Origin: an uncultured Hyphomicrobiales bacterium
Lineage (GTDB): Bacteria > Pseudomonadota > Alphaproteobacteria > Rhizobiales > Aestuariivirgaceae
Direction: 5' to 3'
Length of the DNA stretch: 6,801 nt
Assembly (NCBI GenBank): GCA_903930095.1
Contig: CAIYXE010000048.1
Coordinates: 1 to 6,801, forward strand
Part shown: positions 1-6,729 of the stretch, piece by piece
Layout: each line of letters opens with the position of its first letter
How positions within the stretch are numbered: the stretch's first letter is position 1
Notes under the pieces: generated by a model
Database searches by the model: none
Seen by the model: only the letters and a program-made list of their open reading frames with translations
Told to the model about the DNA's origin: nothing
Made by a program: the position numbers and the translations under genes

Positions 1-750
1 AACTTCTTTGGCAAGCACACGGGCGTGGAGCCCTCGCCCAGCCGCTATGAGCACGACGTCATCAAGACGCCGAAGGTCAACATCAAGGGCTGGCAGATGG
101 CGGCCTCCGGCTACACCGGCGTCTGGGCCACCGAGAACACCCGCGAGGCGATCTGGGATGCGCTGAAGCGCAAGGAAGCCTATTCCACCACGGGCCCGCG
201 CATGCTGGTGCGCTTCTTCGGCGGCTGGGACTTCGAACAAGCCGACACGGAAACGCGCATGCCGGCGGATGCGGGCTACGCCAAGGGCGTGCCGATGGGC
301 GGCGACCTGAAGAGCGCGCCCGCGGGCAAGTCTCCGACCTTCCTCGCCGCCGCGATGAAGGATCCGTTGAGCGGCAACCTGGACCGTATCCAGATCATCA
401 AGGGCTGGGTCGATTCCGCCGGCAAACTGCAGGAGAAGGTTCATGACGTTGCCTGGTCGGATGGGCGCAAGCCCGGCGCCGGCGGCAAGCTGCCGCCCGT
501 CGGCAACACCGTCGACGTGGCCAACGCCACCTGGACCAATTCAATCGGCAGCCCGGAGTTGATCGCCGTCTGGAAGGACCCGGACTTCGACCCGGCGCTG
601 CGCGCTGTCTACTACGCTCGCGTCATCGAGATCCCCACCCCGCGCTGGACCGCCTATGACCAGAAGCGCTTCGGCATCAAGATGCCGGACATCGTGCCGA
701 TGACGGTCCAGGAACGCGCCTATACCTCGCCCATCTGGTACACGCCCTGA
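1..750 (+). CDS. DUF3604 family protein, upstream paralogue (C-terminal part only)
   Basis: The reading frame is open from the first base of the window, so the gene begins outside it; the GTG at 25 is an internal Val and not a credible start. About 249 C-terminal residues are visible, beginning NFFGK. They align without difficulty to the C-terminal half of the next gene at roughly 75% identity by eye, including the blocks AGYAKGVPMGGDL, MKDP.SGNLDRIQIIKGW, VAWSDGR and the end ERAYTSPIWYTP. The family (DUF3604, PHP-like fold by its motifs) is thought to be metal-dependent and exported, but its substrate is unknown. The metal-ligand motifs fall upstream of this fragment, so catalytic competence cannot be judged. 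Only 23 bases separate its TGA from the next start, suggesting a tandem duplicated pair in one operon. Family assignment is firm; function is not. Confidence 0.9.
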   Translation, partial: NFFGKHTGVEPSPSRYEHDVIKTPKVNIKGWQMAASGYTGVWATENTREAIWDALKRKEAYSTTGPRMLVRFFGGWDFEQADTETRMPADAGYAKGVPMGGDLKSAPAGKSPTFLAAAMKDPLSGNLDRIQIIKGWVDSAGKLQEKVHDVAWSDGRKPGAGGKLPPVGNTVDVANATWTNSIGSPELIAVWKDPDFDPALRAVYYARVIEIPTPRWTAYDQKRFGIKMPDIVPMTVQERAYTSPIWYTP

Positions 751-761
751 CCTTTCACCGC

Positions 762-766
762 AGGAG
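762..766 (+). promoter_or_regulatory. ribosome binding site of second DUF3604 gene
   Basis: AGGAG lies 7 bases before the ATG at 774, in the 23-base gap between the two paralogues. It supports the start at 774, which also gives a well-formed signal peptide. No room exists for a separate promoter, so the two genes are probably co-transcribed. Confidence 0.8.
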
Positions 767-773
767 AAGCGCC

Positions 774-2678
774 ATGAAGCTCACAGTGCTCCTGACCACC
801 GCGATCGCAGGCTGCCTGATGGCCCATGGCGCCCTGGCCCAGAACACCGAGAACCATGAGGCGATCACCGCGGAGGATGTGGCGGGCCTCATCAAGAAGG
901 AGTTCTCGCCCTATGCGGGGCGGAACTACCCGACCAGGCCGCTCTTCGGCGACACGCATCTCCACACCGCGATTTCGGTCGATGCGGGAACGCTCAACCG
1001 GCTGGGCCAGGAGGAGGCCTTGCGCTTCGCCAGGGGCGAGGAGGTTCTCTCGACCGGCGGCCTCAGGGCCAAGCTCGCACGGCCGCTCGACTTCATCGTC
1101 GTCGCGGACCATGCGGAGATGTATGGGCTGATGCCGCAGCTCCTCGCCGGTGACCCCGAAGTGCTGGCAACCGAGAAGGGGCGGGAGTGGCACGCCAAGC
1201 TCACCAGCGGCGACTTCAACACGATCTTCGCCACCGCCATGGAGATCGTCGGCTCGCTCTCGGGCGATGAGCCGCCGATCAAGAGCGAGCGCGCGGTGCG
1301 CAACGCCTGGCAGGCCTATACCGCGCTTGCCGACCGCTACAACGACCCCGGCGTCTTCACCGCCATACTGGGCTTCGAGTGGACCGCCATCGGCGGCTAT
1401 AACCTGCACCGCAACGTGCTGTTCCGGGGTGACGCGAGCAGCGCCAACCAGACGCTGCCCTTCTCCCAGTTCGACAGCAAGAACCCGGAGGACCTGTGGT
1501 CCTACATGGAGGAGTTCGAGCAGCGCACCGGCAGCGAAGTGCTGGCCATTCCGCACAATGGCAACCTGAGCAACGGCCGCATGTTCACGGTCGAGAGCTT
1601 CGACGGCAAGCCGCTGACGAAGGAGCTTGCCGCCAAGCGCATCCAGTATGAGCCGCTGATCGAGGTGACGCAGATCAAGGGCGACGGCGAATCCCACCCC
1701 TCCCTTTCGCCCAATGACGAGTTCGCGGGCTATGAGATCTGGGACCGCTCCAACCTCAACGGCACCGAGATCAAGACACCGGACATGCTGAAATACGAGT
1801 ATGCCCGCGAGGCGCTGTAGACGGGCCTCAAGCTCGAGGCCGCGATCGGCGTCAACCCCTACAAGTTCGGCATGGTGGGCAGCACCGATTCGCACACCTC
1901 GCTCTCCACCGCAGAGGAAGACAATTTCTTCGGCAAGCATTCCGGCGTGGAGCCTGAGCCCAAGCGCTGGGAGCACGTCACCATCGCGGCACCCGACCCC
2001 AAGTTCAACGTTTATGGCTGGCAGCAGGCGGCGAGCGGCCTTGCGGTCGTCTGGGCCAGTGCGAACACCCGCGAGGCGATCTTCGACGCGATGAAGCGCA
2101 AGGAAACCTATGCCACCACCGGCACCCGCATGACGGTGCGCTTCTTCGGCGGCTACGACTTCACGGCCGCGGACACCGAAACCCGCCTTCCCGCCCAGGC
2201 CGGCTACGCCAAGGGCGTGCCGATGGGCGGCGATCTCCCGAAGGCGCCCGAAGGCAAGGCGCCCACCTTCCTCGCCGCCGCCATGAAGGACCCGATGAGC
2301 GGCAATCTCGACCGCATCCAGATCATCAAGGGCTGGCGCGATGCCAAGGGCGAGACCCAGGAGAAGGTCTATGACGTGGCCTGGTCGGACGGCCGCACGC
2401 CCGGCGCCGACGGCAAACTTCCGCCCGTCGGCAACACGGTCGACGTCGCCCGCGCCACCTGGAAGAACACCATCGGCGACCCCGAGCTCATCGCGGTCTG
2501 GACCGACCCCAACTTCAACCCCGCCGAGGCCGCCTTCTATTACGCAAAGGTGATCGAGATCCCCACCCCGCGCTGGACCGCCTACGAAGCGCTCCGCTTC
2601 AACGTGAAGATGCCGCCCGAGGTGCCGATGACAACGCAGGAGCGCGCCTACACGTCGCCGATCTGGTACACGCCGTAA
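774..2678 (+). pseudogene. DUF3604 family protein interrupted by in-frame TAG at codon 349
   Basis: One frame runs from ATG 774 to TAA 2676-2678 (634 codons, a plausible family length) and is broken only by TAG at 1818-1820. Residues 1-22 are a Sec signal peptide (Lys2, hydrophobic core, ALA then Gln23), so the product is periplasmic. PHP-like metal-ligand motifs seen in order are GDTHLHT (59-65), VVADHAEM (109-116), GFEWTA (200-205), IPHNGN (259-264) and, after the stop, GSTDSHT (369-375). The 348-residue truncated product therefore lacks the last ligand motif (Asp372, His374) and the conserved C-terminal half. Sequence after the stop remains clearly family-like up to SPIWYTP, with no frameshift. 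A single-base change of a sense codon explains the break; Lys AAG is the likely original from family resemblance. Internal restart at Met367 (1872) has no convincing ribosome binding site and would lack export. Sequencing error or amber readthrough are alternatives. Reaction and substrate are unknown. Confidence 0.85.
1818..1820 (+). other. premature amber codon inside the DUF3604 frame
   Basis: TAG stands between Leu348 and a continuing family-like sequence (TGLKLEAAIGVNPYKFGMVG). The frame is unchanged on both sides, so this is a point change and not an indel. No stem-loop or slippery site is evident immediately downstream to suggest programmed recoding. Confidence 0.85.
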
Positions 2679-2725
2679 GTCGTGGCGATCTTCGCAACTT
2701 GGGGAAAAAGTGGCGCGCCCTACGG
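2272..2725. repeat. left copy of ~454-base direct repeat flanking the island
   Basis: This copy begins inside codon 500 of the broken DUF3604 gene and runs through its stop codon, a 32-base spacer and the 15-base tRNA 3' remnant. It matches 6323-6775 with ten substitutions in the coding part and one single-base indel in the spacer (two T at 2699-2700 against one in the right copy). Homology stops abruptly at both ends. It marks the left boundary of the inserted segment. Confidence 0.93.
2711..2725 (-). other. orphan tRNA 3'-end fragment, candidate attachment-site scar
   Basis: These 15 bases equal the last 15 bases, including the encoded CCA, of the tRNA at the right end of the window (6761-6775). 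Here the match ends after the start of the T-stem 3' strand and is followed by unrelated AT-richer sequence, so no tRNA can form. A displaced tRNA 3' end is the usual footprint of tyrosine-recombinase integration into a tRNA gene. In this case the similarity also continues about 440 bases leftwards, which a simple attachment core does not explain. Confidence 0.7.
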
Positions 2726-2942
2726 TTCTCAATTAGAAACTCTGTTTCGAATAGTTGCGGGCACGTAATGACGATAATGGCACTTTGAAACCTTTGGGGA
2801 ATTCTGCGAAGCGTCCACACTGCTTCCGTGCCGCGCCCCTCCAGACTAGCAATTCGATCACTTTTCGCTTGGCCCAGACCATCGCGCCACTGTTAGAAAC
2901 TGAGTAGAGAATACCACATGCGTTGCAACAGATTGACTGTCA
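2726..2942. other. left island margin, no gene seen
   Basis: This stretch lies between the repeat boundary and the stop codon of the TPR gene. No convincing coding frame, integrase or clear terminator was seen. TTAGAAACT occurs twice (2733-2741 and 2893-2901). A 16-base sequence at 2907-2922 resembles, at 13 of 16 positions, the bases just before the right repeat (6306-6321). Composition is lower in GC than the DUF3604 genes. Confidence 0.5.
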
Positions 2943-4691
2943 TCAGCGTGGGAGCAGTTTCAAGAACTGAGTTCTGTACGGGCTGTGAACTTCACGATGG
3001 TTCTGGTCATCTGCCAGACTGAAGTCTTGGTTGGGCGCGTGAAACCGCAGCATTTGATGAACCGAACTTAGGATGCCGCCGGGCGATGCCAATAATCTCT
3101 CGTAATCAATCATCATCGCTCTGGAATGCATCATCTTCGCCAGGAGCAGGGAGAGTTCATTATACTTTTTCACATAGGCGAGAGCCGTCTCTGGCCGGTA
3201 AGCATATGGGAGACGATCCCGATAGTCCGTACGGAACATCTCGGCAGCGTTGTCGACTGCGTCTCTCATCAGGAAAGCAAAGCATGAGTTCCCGTACAGG
3301 TCATGAATTCTGTGGGCAGCAGGCAATAGAAAGGGATTTGTGATCGTCAGAACGCGGTACTGCTTCTCCAGGATCGCTCCAGTGCGATGGGGAAAGAGCG
3401 TGCCAAGCACTTCGTGATCCAGTTCAGATTCAGAAGACTGGTCAGCTTCAGTTGTGGGCAGACTCATGCTGCTCAGTTTCGCCACCGCCAAGTCAGCTTG
3501 ATGCGACTCGAAGCCGCGGAAGAACGAACTCTCTCGGCAGAGCAATTGCTCAAGGGACGTTTTGCCGGACCGAGAAGGTCCAAGGATAACGAGCAGTTTC
3601 TTTCCTGCGGGTTGACTTTCTGCTACGGCGCGAGGCTTCCACGACTTCAAGCTGACTTCCAACTCGTCAAACCAGCTTTTCCAGCTGTGATCCTCTTCAC
3701 CCAATTCGATGACCCTGCGAGAATTGGCTCTCCGGATGTATACGAAACTCCTGTCGTACTCCTTCAGCTTCGCGAGAAGCCTTGCTCTCGTATAATCCAG
3801 GCTCGCAAGATCCCTTCCCGGTTCAGCCTTCTCCAACGCCGCAAGCAGCTCGGCAGTACGCTGATCCGTCATGAGCCTTTCAGGTAGTCTCGAGAGACCC
3901 GAAATAGCCATCAGATCTCCTGGATCATGAAGCAGCGCTTTCTCAAAATCCCTCTTCGCTCCTTCCCAGTCCTCCCATTCAGAGAATAACCAACCCCGCC
4001 CGCTGAAGGCGGGTGCAAAGTCAGGTTTGAGAGCGACGGCTCTATCGTAGCACGCAAGTGCGTCGTCCAGTCGCTTGGCCTGTCTAAAGGACTCACCGCG
4101 ATTGCAGTAAGCTTCAATATAGTCCGGCTTCAGCTTGATCGCCCTGTCGTAACAAGAAACGGCCTCATCGAACCGCTTCAATTCTCTCAGGGCATTGCCG
4201 CGGTTGACGTGGACTTCGGCCTGACTTGGCCTCAGGCTGATCGCCATGTCATAGCTCGCAATGGCTTCGCCAAACCTTTTCAGTTCCTTCAGGGCGTTGC
4301 CACGGTTGCTATAGGCCTGAACGTAGTCCGGCTTCAGGCTAACTGCACTGTTGTAGCTTGCGACTGCTTCCTCGAACCGCTGCAGCTCTTTCAGAACATT
4401 TGCGCGGTTGTAGTGCGCTGGTGCGTGATGAGGATTAAGCCGTATCGCTTCGGTCAGGTTCTCGAGGGCCCTGCCGAGCTGCCCGGATTGTTGCAGGCTC
4501 ACCCCCAGCAGATGACGGCTTTCAAAGTGCCAGCGTTCCTGCTTCAGGACTTCAAGGTACAGCGCCTGAGCTTCAGCAATCGCACCACCCTGGTGAAGGG
4601 AAAGCGCCTGCTGGAACTTCTCGTGAAGTCCTGGCGACAGGAGCGCAGGCTTCATGCTCTTCTTGTCACGACCCTTAGACTTGGCAGACAC
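2943..4691 (-). CDS. TPR-repeat protein with divergent sulfotransferase-like C-terminal domain
   Basis: The product has 582 residues. The GTG start at 4691 is chosen because AGGAG lies 6 bases before it; Met13 is an alternative. About seven tandem 34-residue TPRs cover residues 24-259, the clearest being 91-123, 124-157, 158-191, 192-225 and 226-259, each with N.RGNALKELKRF-type helix A and AI.L.PD ends. A linker with YDRSFVYIRRANSRR (312-326) is typical of TPR-sulfotransferase fusions. The C-terminal domain begins with KLLVILGPSRSGKTSLEQLL (365-384), equivalent to the 5'-phosphosulfate loop (usually PRSGTT), followed by FLMRDAVDNAAEMF (473-486), equivalent to the 3'-phosphate loop RRDPLDTCLSCYF, then PYAYRPETALAYVKKYNEL and MIDYERLLASP. 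The family transfers sulfate from PAPS to carbohydrate or peptide acceptors. Here the loop reads GPSRSGKT, a Walker A, the usual 3'-loop serine is absent, and the C-terminus is short, so true sulfotransferase activity is doubtful. No signal peptide is seen; it is probably cytoplasmic. Confidence 0.85.
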   Translation of the reverse strand: MSAKSKGRDKKSMKPALLSPGLHEKFQQALSLHQGGAIAEAQALYLEVLKQERWHFESRHLLGVSLQQSGQLGRALENLTEAIRLNPHHAPAHYNRANVLKELQRFEEAVASYNSAVSLKPDYVQAYSNRGNALKELKRFGEAIASYDMAISLRPSQAEVHVNRGNALRELKRFDEAVSCYDRAIKLKPDYIEAYCNRGESFRQAKRLDDALACYDRAVALKPDFAPAFSGRGWLFSEWEDWEGAKRDFEKALLHDPGDLMAISGLSRLPERLMTDQRTAELLAALEKAEPGRDLASLDYTRARLLAKLKEYDRSFVYIRRANSRRVIELGEEDHSWKSWFDELEVSLKSWKPRAVAESQPAGKKLLVILGPSRSGKTSLEQLLCRESSFFRGFESHQADLAVAKLSSMSLPTTEADQSSESELDHEVLGTLFPHRTGAILEKQYRVLTITNPFLLPAAHRIHDLYGNSCFAFLMRDAVDNAAEMFRTDYRDRLPYAYRPETALAYVKKYNELSLLLAKMMHSRAMMIDYERLLASPGGILSSVHQMLRFHAPNQDFSLADDQNHREVHSPYRTQFLKLLPR

Positions 4692-4697
4692 TGGTCG

Positions 4698-4702
4698 CTC
4701 CT
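4698..4702 (-). promoter_or_regulatory. ribosome binding site deciding the GTG start of the TPR gene
   Basis: Read on the minus strand, AGGAG is followed by six bases (CGACCA) and then GTG at 4691-4689. This well-placed site favours the GTG over the ATG 12 codons further in. Confidence 0.7.
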
Positions 4703-4966
4703 GCGAAGGAACTCCGTCGTCCGGAAATTGCGCTCATCAGTCGTACATTGCAGAGAGGTGTGAAACTGCAATGGAGACCGCCTCCAGTTGCTCTGGAGCA
4801 GCCTTGGAAGTCCCGGGTTCCACTCTGGAAGACACTGTCTTGCGGGGCTCCGATCGATCACAGGTTGGCCAGGATGGTTGGCTCCGGAATGGCAATGCAC
4901 TTTCAGTACGCGGTGAGGCGTCTCGCCTTTCCCGCGCGGCTTACATGCGGTGGGCCTCCAAAGCAC
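4703..4966. other. gap between barrel and TPR genes, no gene seen
   Basis: Frames here give peptides that do not look like any protein family, and none has a credible start. A small inverted repeat CTCCAG-TTGCT-CTGGAG occurs near 4782-4798. With a terminator at its right end, the TPR gene probably has its own promoter in this stretch, but I could not identify convincing -35/-10 boxes. Confidence 0.4.
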
Positions 4967-4992
4967 GAGGCGCTCACGAAAGCGAGCGCCTC
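4967..4992 (-). terminator. hairpin terminator of the outer-membrane barrel gene
   Basis: A perfect 9-base-pair GC-rich stem (GAGGCGCTC at 4967-4975 with GAGCGCCTC at 4984-4992) encloses an 8-base loop, 15 bases beyond the TGA of the barrel gene. On the minus strand the stem is followed by GTGCTTTGG, so the T-run is weak. Position and stem strength argue for termination or mRNA 3'-end protection. Confidence 0.6.
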
Positions 4993-5007
4993 AACTCGGG
5001 TCCACAT

Positions 5008-5784
5008 TCAGCGATAGAAGTGCCAGTTCAGGCCAGCACGTATCGTGTGGAAGCTGATATCCTGATCAATTGAAAGGTTGCAAATGACCCCTTTACCGCA
5101 TGAGCTTGAGTAATCGAAGATCTCTTCCTCACCCAGATCAATATAAAGATACTCTGTCTTCAGCGACAGTGCATCCGTGATCATGTACTCTAAACCTCCG
5201 CCGATGGTCCAACCCATACGGCTCTCGGTGGTGTCATCAGATTCCGGTCCGAAGCCATCAAATTCATATTCAGAGGAGACGGAACCCCAAGCAAGACCAC
5301 CGGTAGCGTAGAGGAGCAATTCTGGCATAGCCAAAAAGCCGCCTCTTACGCGTGCGGTTCCAATCCAATTGACTGTCGAGTGGCCGCTAATGGTGGTGTT
5401 GGCGGTATCGGAGTAAAATTCCAATTCACCATTGATGTCGGATCGCGCGATGTCGCCCTCGATGCCAAGAACAATTGGATCATGCACCCAGTTCCAGCCT
5501 CCCTGGACGCCACCAAAGAAGCCACTTGACGTGATGTCGGCACCGAAATCGTAATCGCTAATTGAAGGATCATTAGGCCTGTCACAGCTAGTATCAACCG
5601 ACGGGCAGTAGAGTTCTTCGCTGTATTTCATAGGATAGTCGAACGTCCCGCTGCCAAAGCCACCGTGAATGCCGACATACAGTCCAGACCAGTCAGATAC
5701 CGAAGTGTCCACTATATCCGCGGCGTGAGCTACGCCTGTGCCAAGGAACAAGGCAGTCGTAAGTAGCAAAGATTTCTTGATCAC
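5008..5784 (-). CDS. Omp25/Omp31-family outer-membrane beta-barrel protein
   Basis: The product has 258 residues from GTG 5784, preferred over the in-frame TTG at 5796 because it yields a classic signal peptide (MIKKSLLLTTALFLG, cleavage after AHA21) and follows GGGGG by 5 bases. After cleavage comes DWSGLYVGIHGGFG (31-44), the usual first strand. Other family hallmarks in order are SGFFGGVQGGWNW (87-99), IVLGIEGDIARSDI (104-117), VNWIGTARVRGGF (138-150), LLLYATGGLAWGS (156-168), GWTIGGGLEYMITDALSLK (191-209), EYLYIDLG (211-218) and HTIRAGLNWHF (246-256). The predicted fold is an eight-stranded barrel in the outer membrane; such proteins maintain surface structure and are often antigenic in alphaproteobacteria. 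The end FYR instead of a terminal aromatic is slightly unusual. Two Cys pairs (60/67 and 229/235) sit in predicted loops. A hairpin follows the stop. Confidence 0.9.
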   Translation of the reverse strand: MIKKSLLLTTALFLGTGVAHAADIVDTSVSDWSGLYVGIHGGFGSGTFDYPMKYSEELYCPSVDTSCDRPNDPSISDYDFGADITSSGFFGGVQGGWNWVHDPIVLGIEGDIARSDINGELEFYSDTANTTISGHSTVNWIGTARVRGGFLAMPELLLYATGGLAWGSVSSEYEFDGFGPESDDTTESRMGWTIGGGLEYMITDALSLKTEYLYIDLGEEEIFDYSSSCGKGVICNLSIDQDISFHTIRAGLNWHFYR

Positions 5785-5954
5785 TAGAGCCCCCAAAATT
5801 CAGTGTTGTTCCATGCAGCACCTGAGATGACGGCAATACATAAGCCCGTCCACTCGTCGGCGGCTGGAGCGATGCCGGCAGCATTTGCGGCCGCTGCGCT
5901 GAACCCAAGTGCGGCGGCGAGTGCGACGGAGGATGTCTTATGTTTCAGCTTCAA
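5784..5954 (-). pseudogene. 5' remnant of a second outer-membrane barrel gene
   Basis: A 56-codon minus-strand frame starts at TTG 5954 (MKLKHKTSSVALAAALG) and stops at TAG 5786-5784. It encodes an excellent signal peptide with a cleavage region at AAANA-AG near residues 22-26, then ADEWTGLCIAVISGAAW. The ADEWTGL part corresponds to the SDWSGLYVG first strand of Omp25/31 proteins. The frame then ends, and the rest of a barrel is missing. Reading GGGATTGAAG, the original start may have been ATG, now TTG or disrupted by one inserted T. The TAG shares its G with the GTG start of the intact barrel gene, so translation of the remnant could be coupled to that gene. A genuine small leader peptide is an alternative. 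Confidence 0.5.
5790..5794 (-). promoter_or_regulatory. G-rich ribosome binding site of the barrel gene
   Basis: On the minus strand GGGGG is followed by CTCTA and the GTG start at 5784. It is a weaker match to the anti-Shine-Dalgarno than AGGAG, but its spacing supports GTG over the upstream TTG, which this run directly overlaps. Confidence 0.5.
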
Positions 5955-6322
5955 TCCCAGCTAGTCTAAGGTCAGAATTTGCTGATTATGAATTATTTTG
6001 CAAGTCCGCTTCTTGCTATTTGGTGTGCAGGGTAATGGTGTTGCGAGATTGCCACACGCTTTCGTCAAAGAATGCGGATTGGACCCGCTTGGGTTGACAT
6101 CGGTTCCGGGCGCAAGCGGCTGTCTGTTGGCATGCTGTCCTCAAAGGCGCCGACTTCAGAGTTATCCTAGGATATTGACTAAGCAATGACTAACGAACCT
6201 ATAGCAATGGATAGCCTTACTGAGTAGTCAGCGGAGCAAGTACACAGGTGGATCAGATAATTTCGAAACGATGCAGTGAGCCTCACCAGAGTTCGGAACC
6301 ACAGAAAGAATACCGCACGCGA
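5955..6322. other. right island margin, AT-rich, possible antitoxin relic
   Basis: This 368-base stretch upstream of the barrel remnant contains no intact gene. It is AT-rich at 5965-6000 (around TGATTATGAATTATTTTG), a plausible promoter zone for the minus-strand barrel genes, though no clear -35/-10 pair stands out. At 6022-6170 on the plus strand, GVQGNGVARLPHAFVKECGL resembles the N-terminal strand-helix of AbrB/MazE antitoxins; see the separate entry. No transposase or integrase remains were recognised. Confidence 0.45.
6022..6170 (+). pseudogene. possible AbrB/MazE-like antitoxin relic
   Basis: The peptide GVQGNGVARLPHAFVKECGL is reminiscent of the KWGNSLAVRIPKAFAEEAGL pattern of swapped-hairpin AbrB antitoxins. 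The same frame then loses resemblance. The frame two bases later reads WVDIGSGRKRLSVG, like the second half of such a domain, so a frameshift relic is conceivable. There is no good start or partner toxin, and the similarity is short. Confidence 0.22.
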
Positions 6323-6729
6323 TCGCCGCCGCCATGAAGGATCCGATGAGCGGCAATCTCGACCGCATCCAGATCATCAAGGGCTGGCGCGATGCCAAGG
6401 GCGAGACCCAGGAGAAGGTCTATGACGTCGCCTGGTCGGACGGCCGCACACCCGGCGCCGACGGCAAACTTCCCCCCGTCGGCAACACGGTCGACGTCGC
6501 CCGCGCCACCTGGAAGAACACCATCGGCGACCCCGAACTCATCGCGGTCTGGACCGACCCCAACTTCAACCCCGCCGAGGCCGCCTTCTACTACGCAAAG
6601 GTGATCGAGATCCCCACCCCGCGCTGGACCGCCTATGAAGCGCTCCGCTTCAACGTGAAGATGCCGCCCGAGGTGCCGATGACAACGCAGGAGCGGGCGT
6701 ATACGTCGCCGATCTGGTACACGCCGTAA
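6323..6729 (+). pseudogene. 3' fragment of a DUF3604 gene (last 135 codons)
   Basis: The fragment keeps the frame of the family C-terminus from AAAMKDPMSGNLD to SPIWYTP and TAA at 6727-6729. From Met 6334 on, its 131 residues are identical to the end of the broken gene at 774-2678. The signal peptide, all metal-ligand motifs and any start context are missing, and an in-frame TGA lies upstream at 6277-6279, so no functional product is expected. It is a recombination or integration remnant. Confidence 0.9.

Noticed and set aside
804..815. IAGC at residues 11-14 of the DUF3604 protein as a lipoprotein signal
   Set aside because: The cysteine is only at position 14 inside the hydrophobic core, and a normal signal peptidase I site (ALA-Q) follows at 20-23.
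2679..2710. Possible terminator after the DUF3604 gene (GCGATCTTCGC)
   Set aside because: The stem would be only four base pairs without a T-run.
720..2732. A 670-codon open frame on the minus strand opposite the DUF3604 gene
   Set aside because: It is antisense to a family-recognisable gene, its peptide is low-complexity and rich in Gly, Ala, Val, Arg and Leu, and its openness follows from high-GC third-position bias.
3915..4425. Regularly spaced similar DNA units about 102 bases apart
   Set aside because: They are the coding echo of 34-residue TPR units and not a CRISPR array or minisatellite.
3387..4763. Plus-strand open frames of 166 and 184 codons opposite the TPR gene
   Set aside because: They are shadows of the repeated TPR coding sequence and resemble no protein family; the minus frame has clear motifs and a ribosome binding site.
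4652..4966. A 104-codon minus-strand frame upstream of the TPR gene
   Set aside because: It overlaps the TPR start in another frame, contains the RBS region, and its peptide shows no family features.
5909..6189. Plus-strand frames of 62 and 63 codons
   Set aside because: No credible start sites; the first overlaps the barrel remnant, and the second shows only a short, weak antitoxin-like stretch reported separately.
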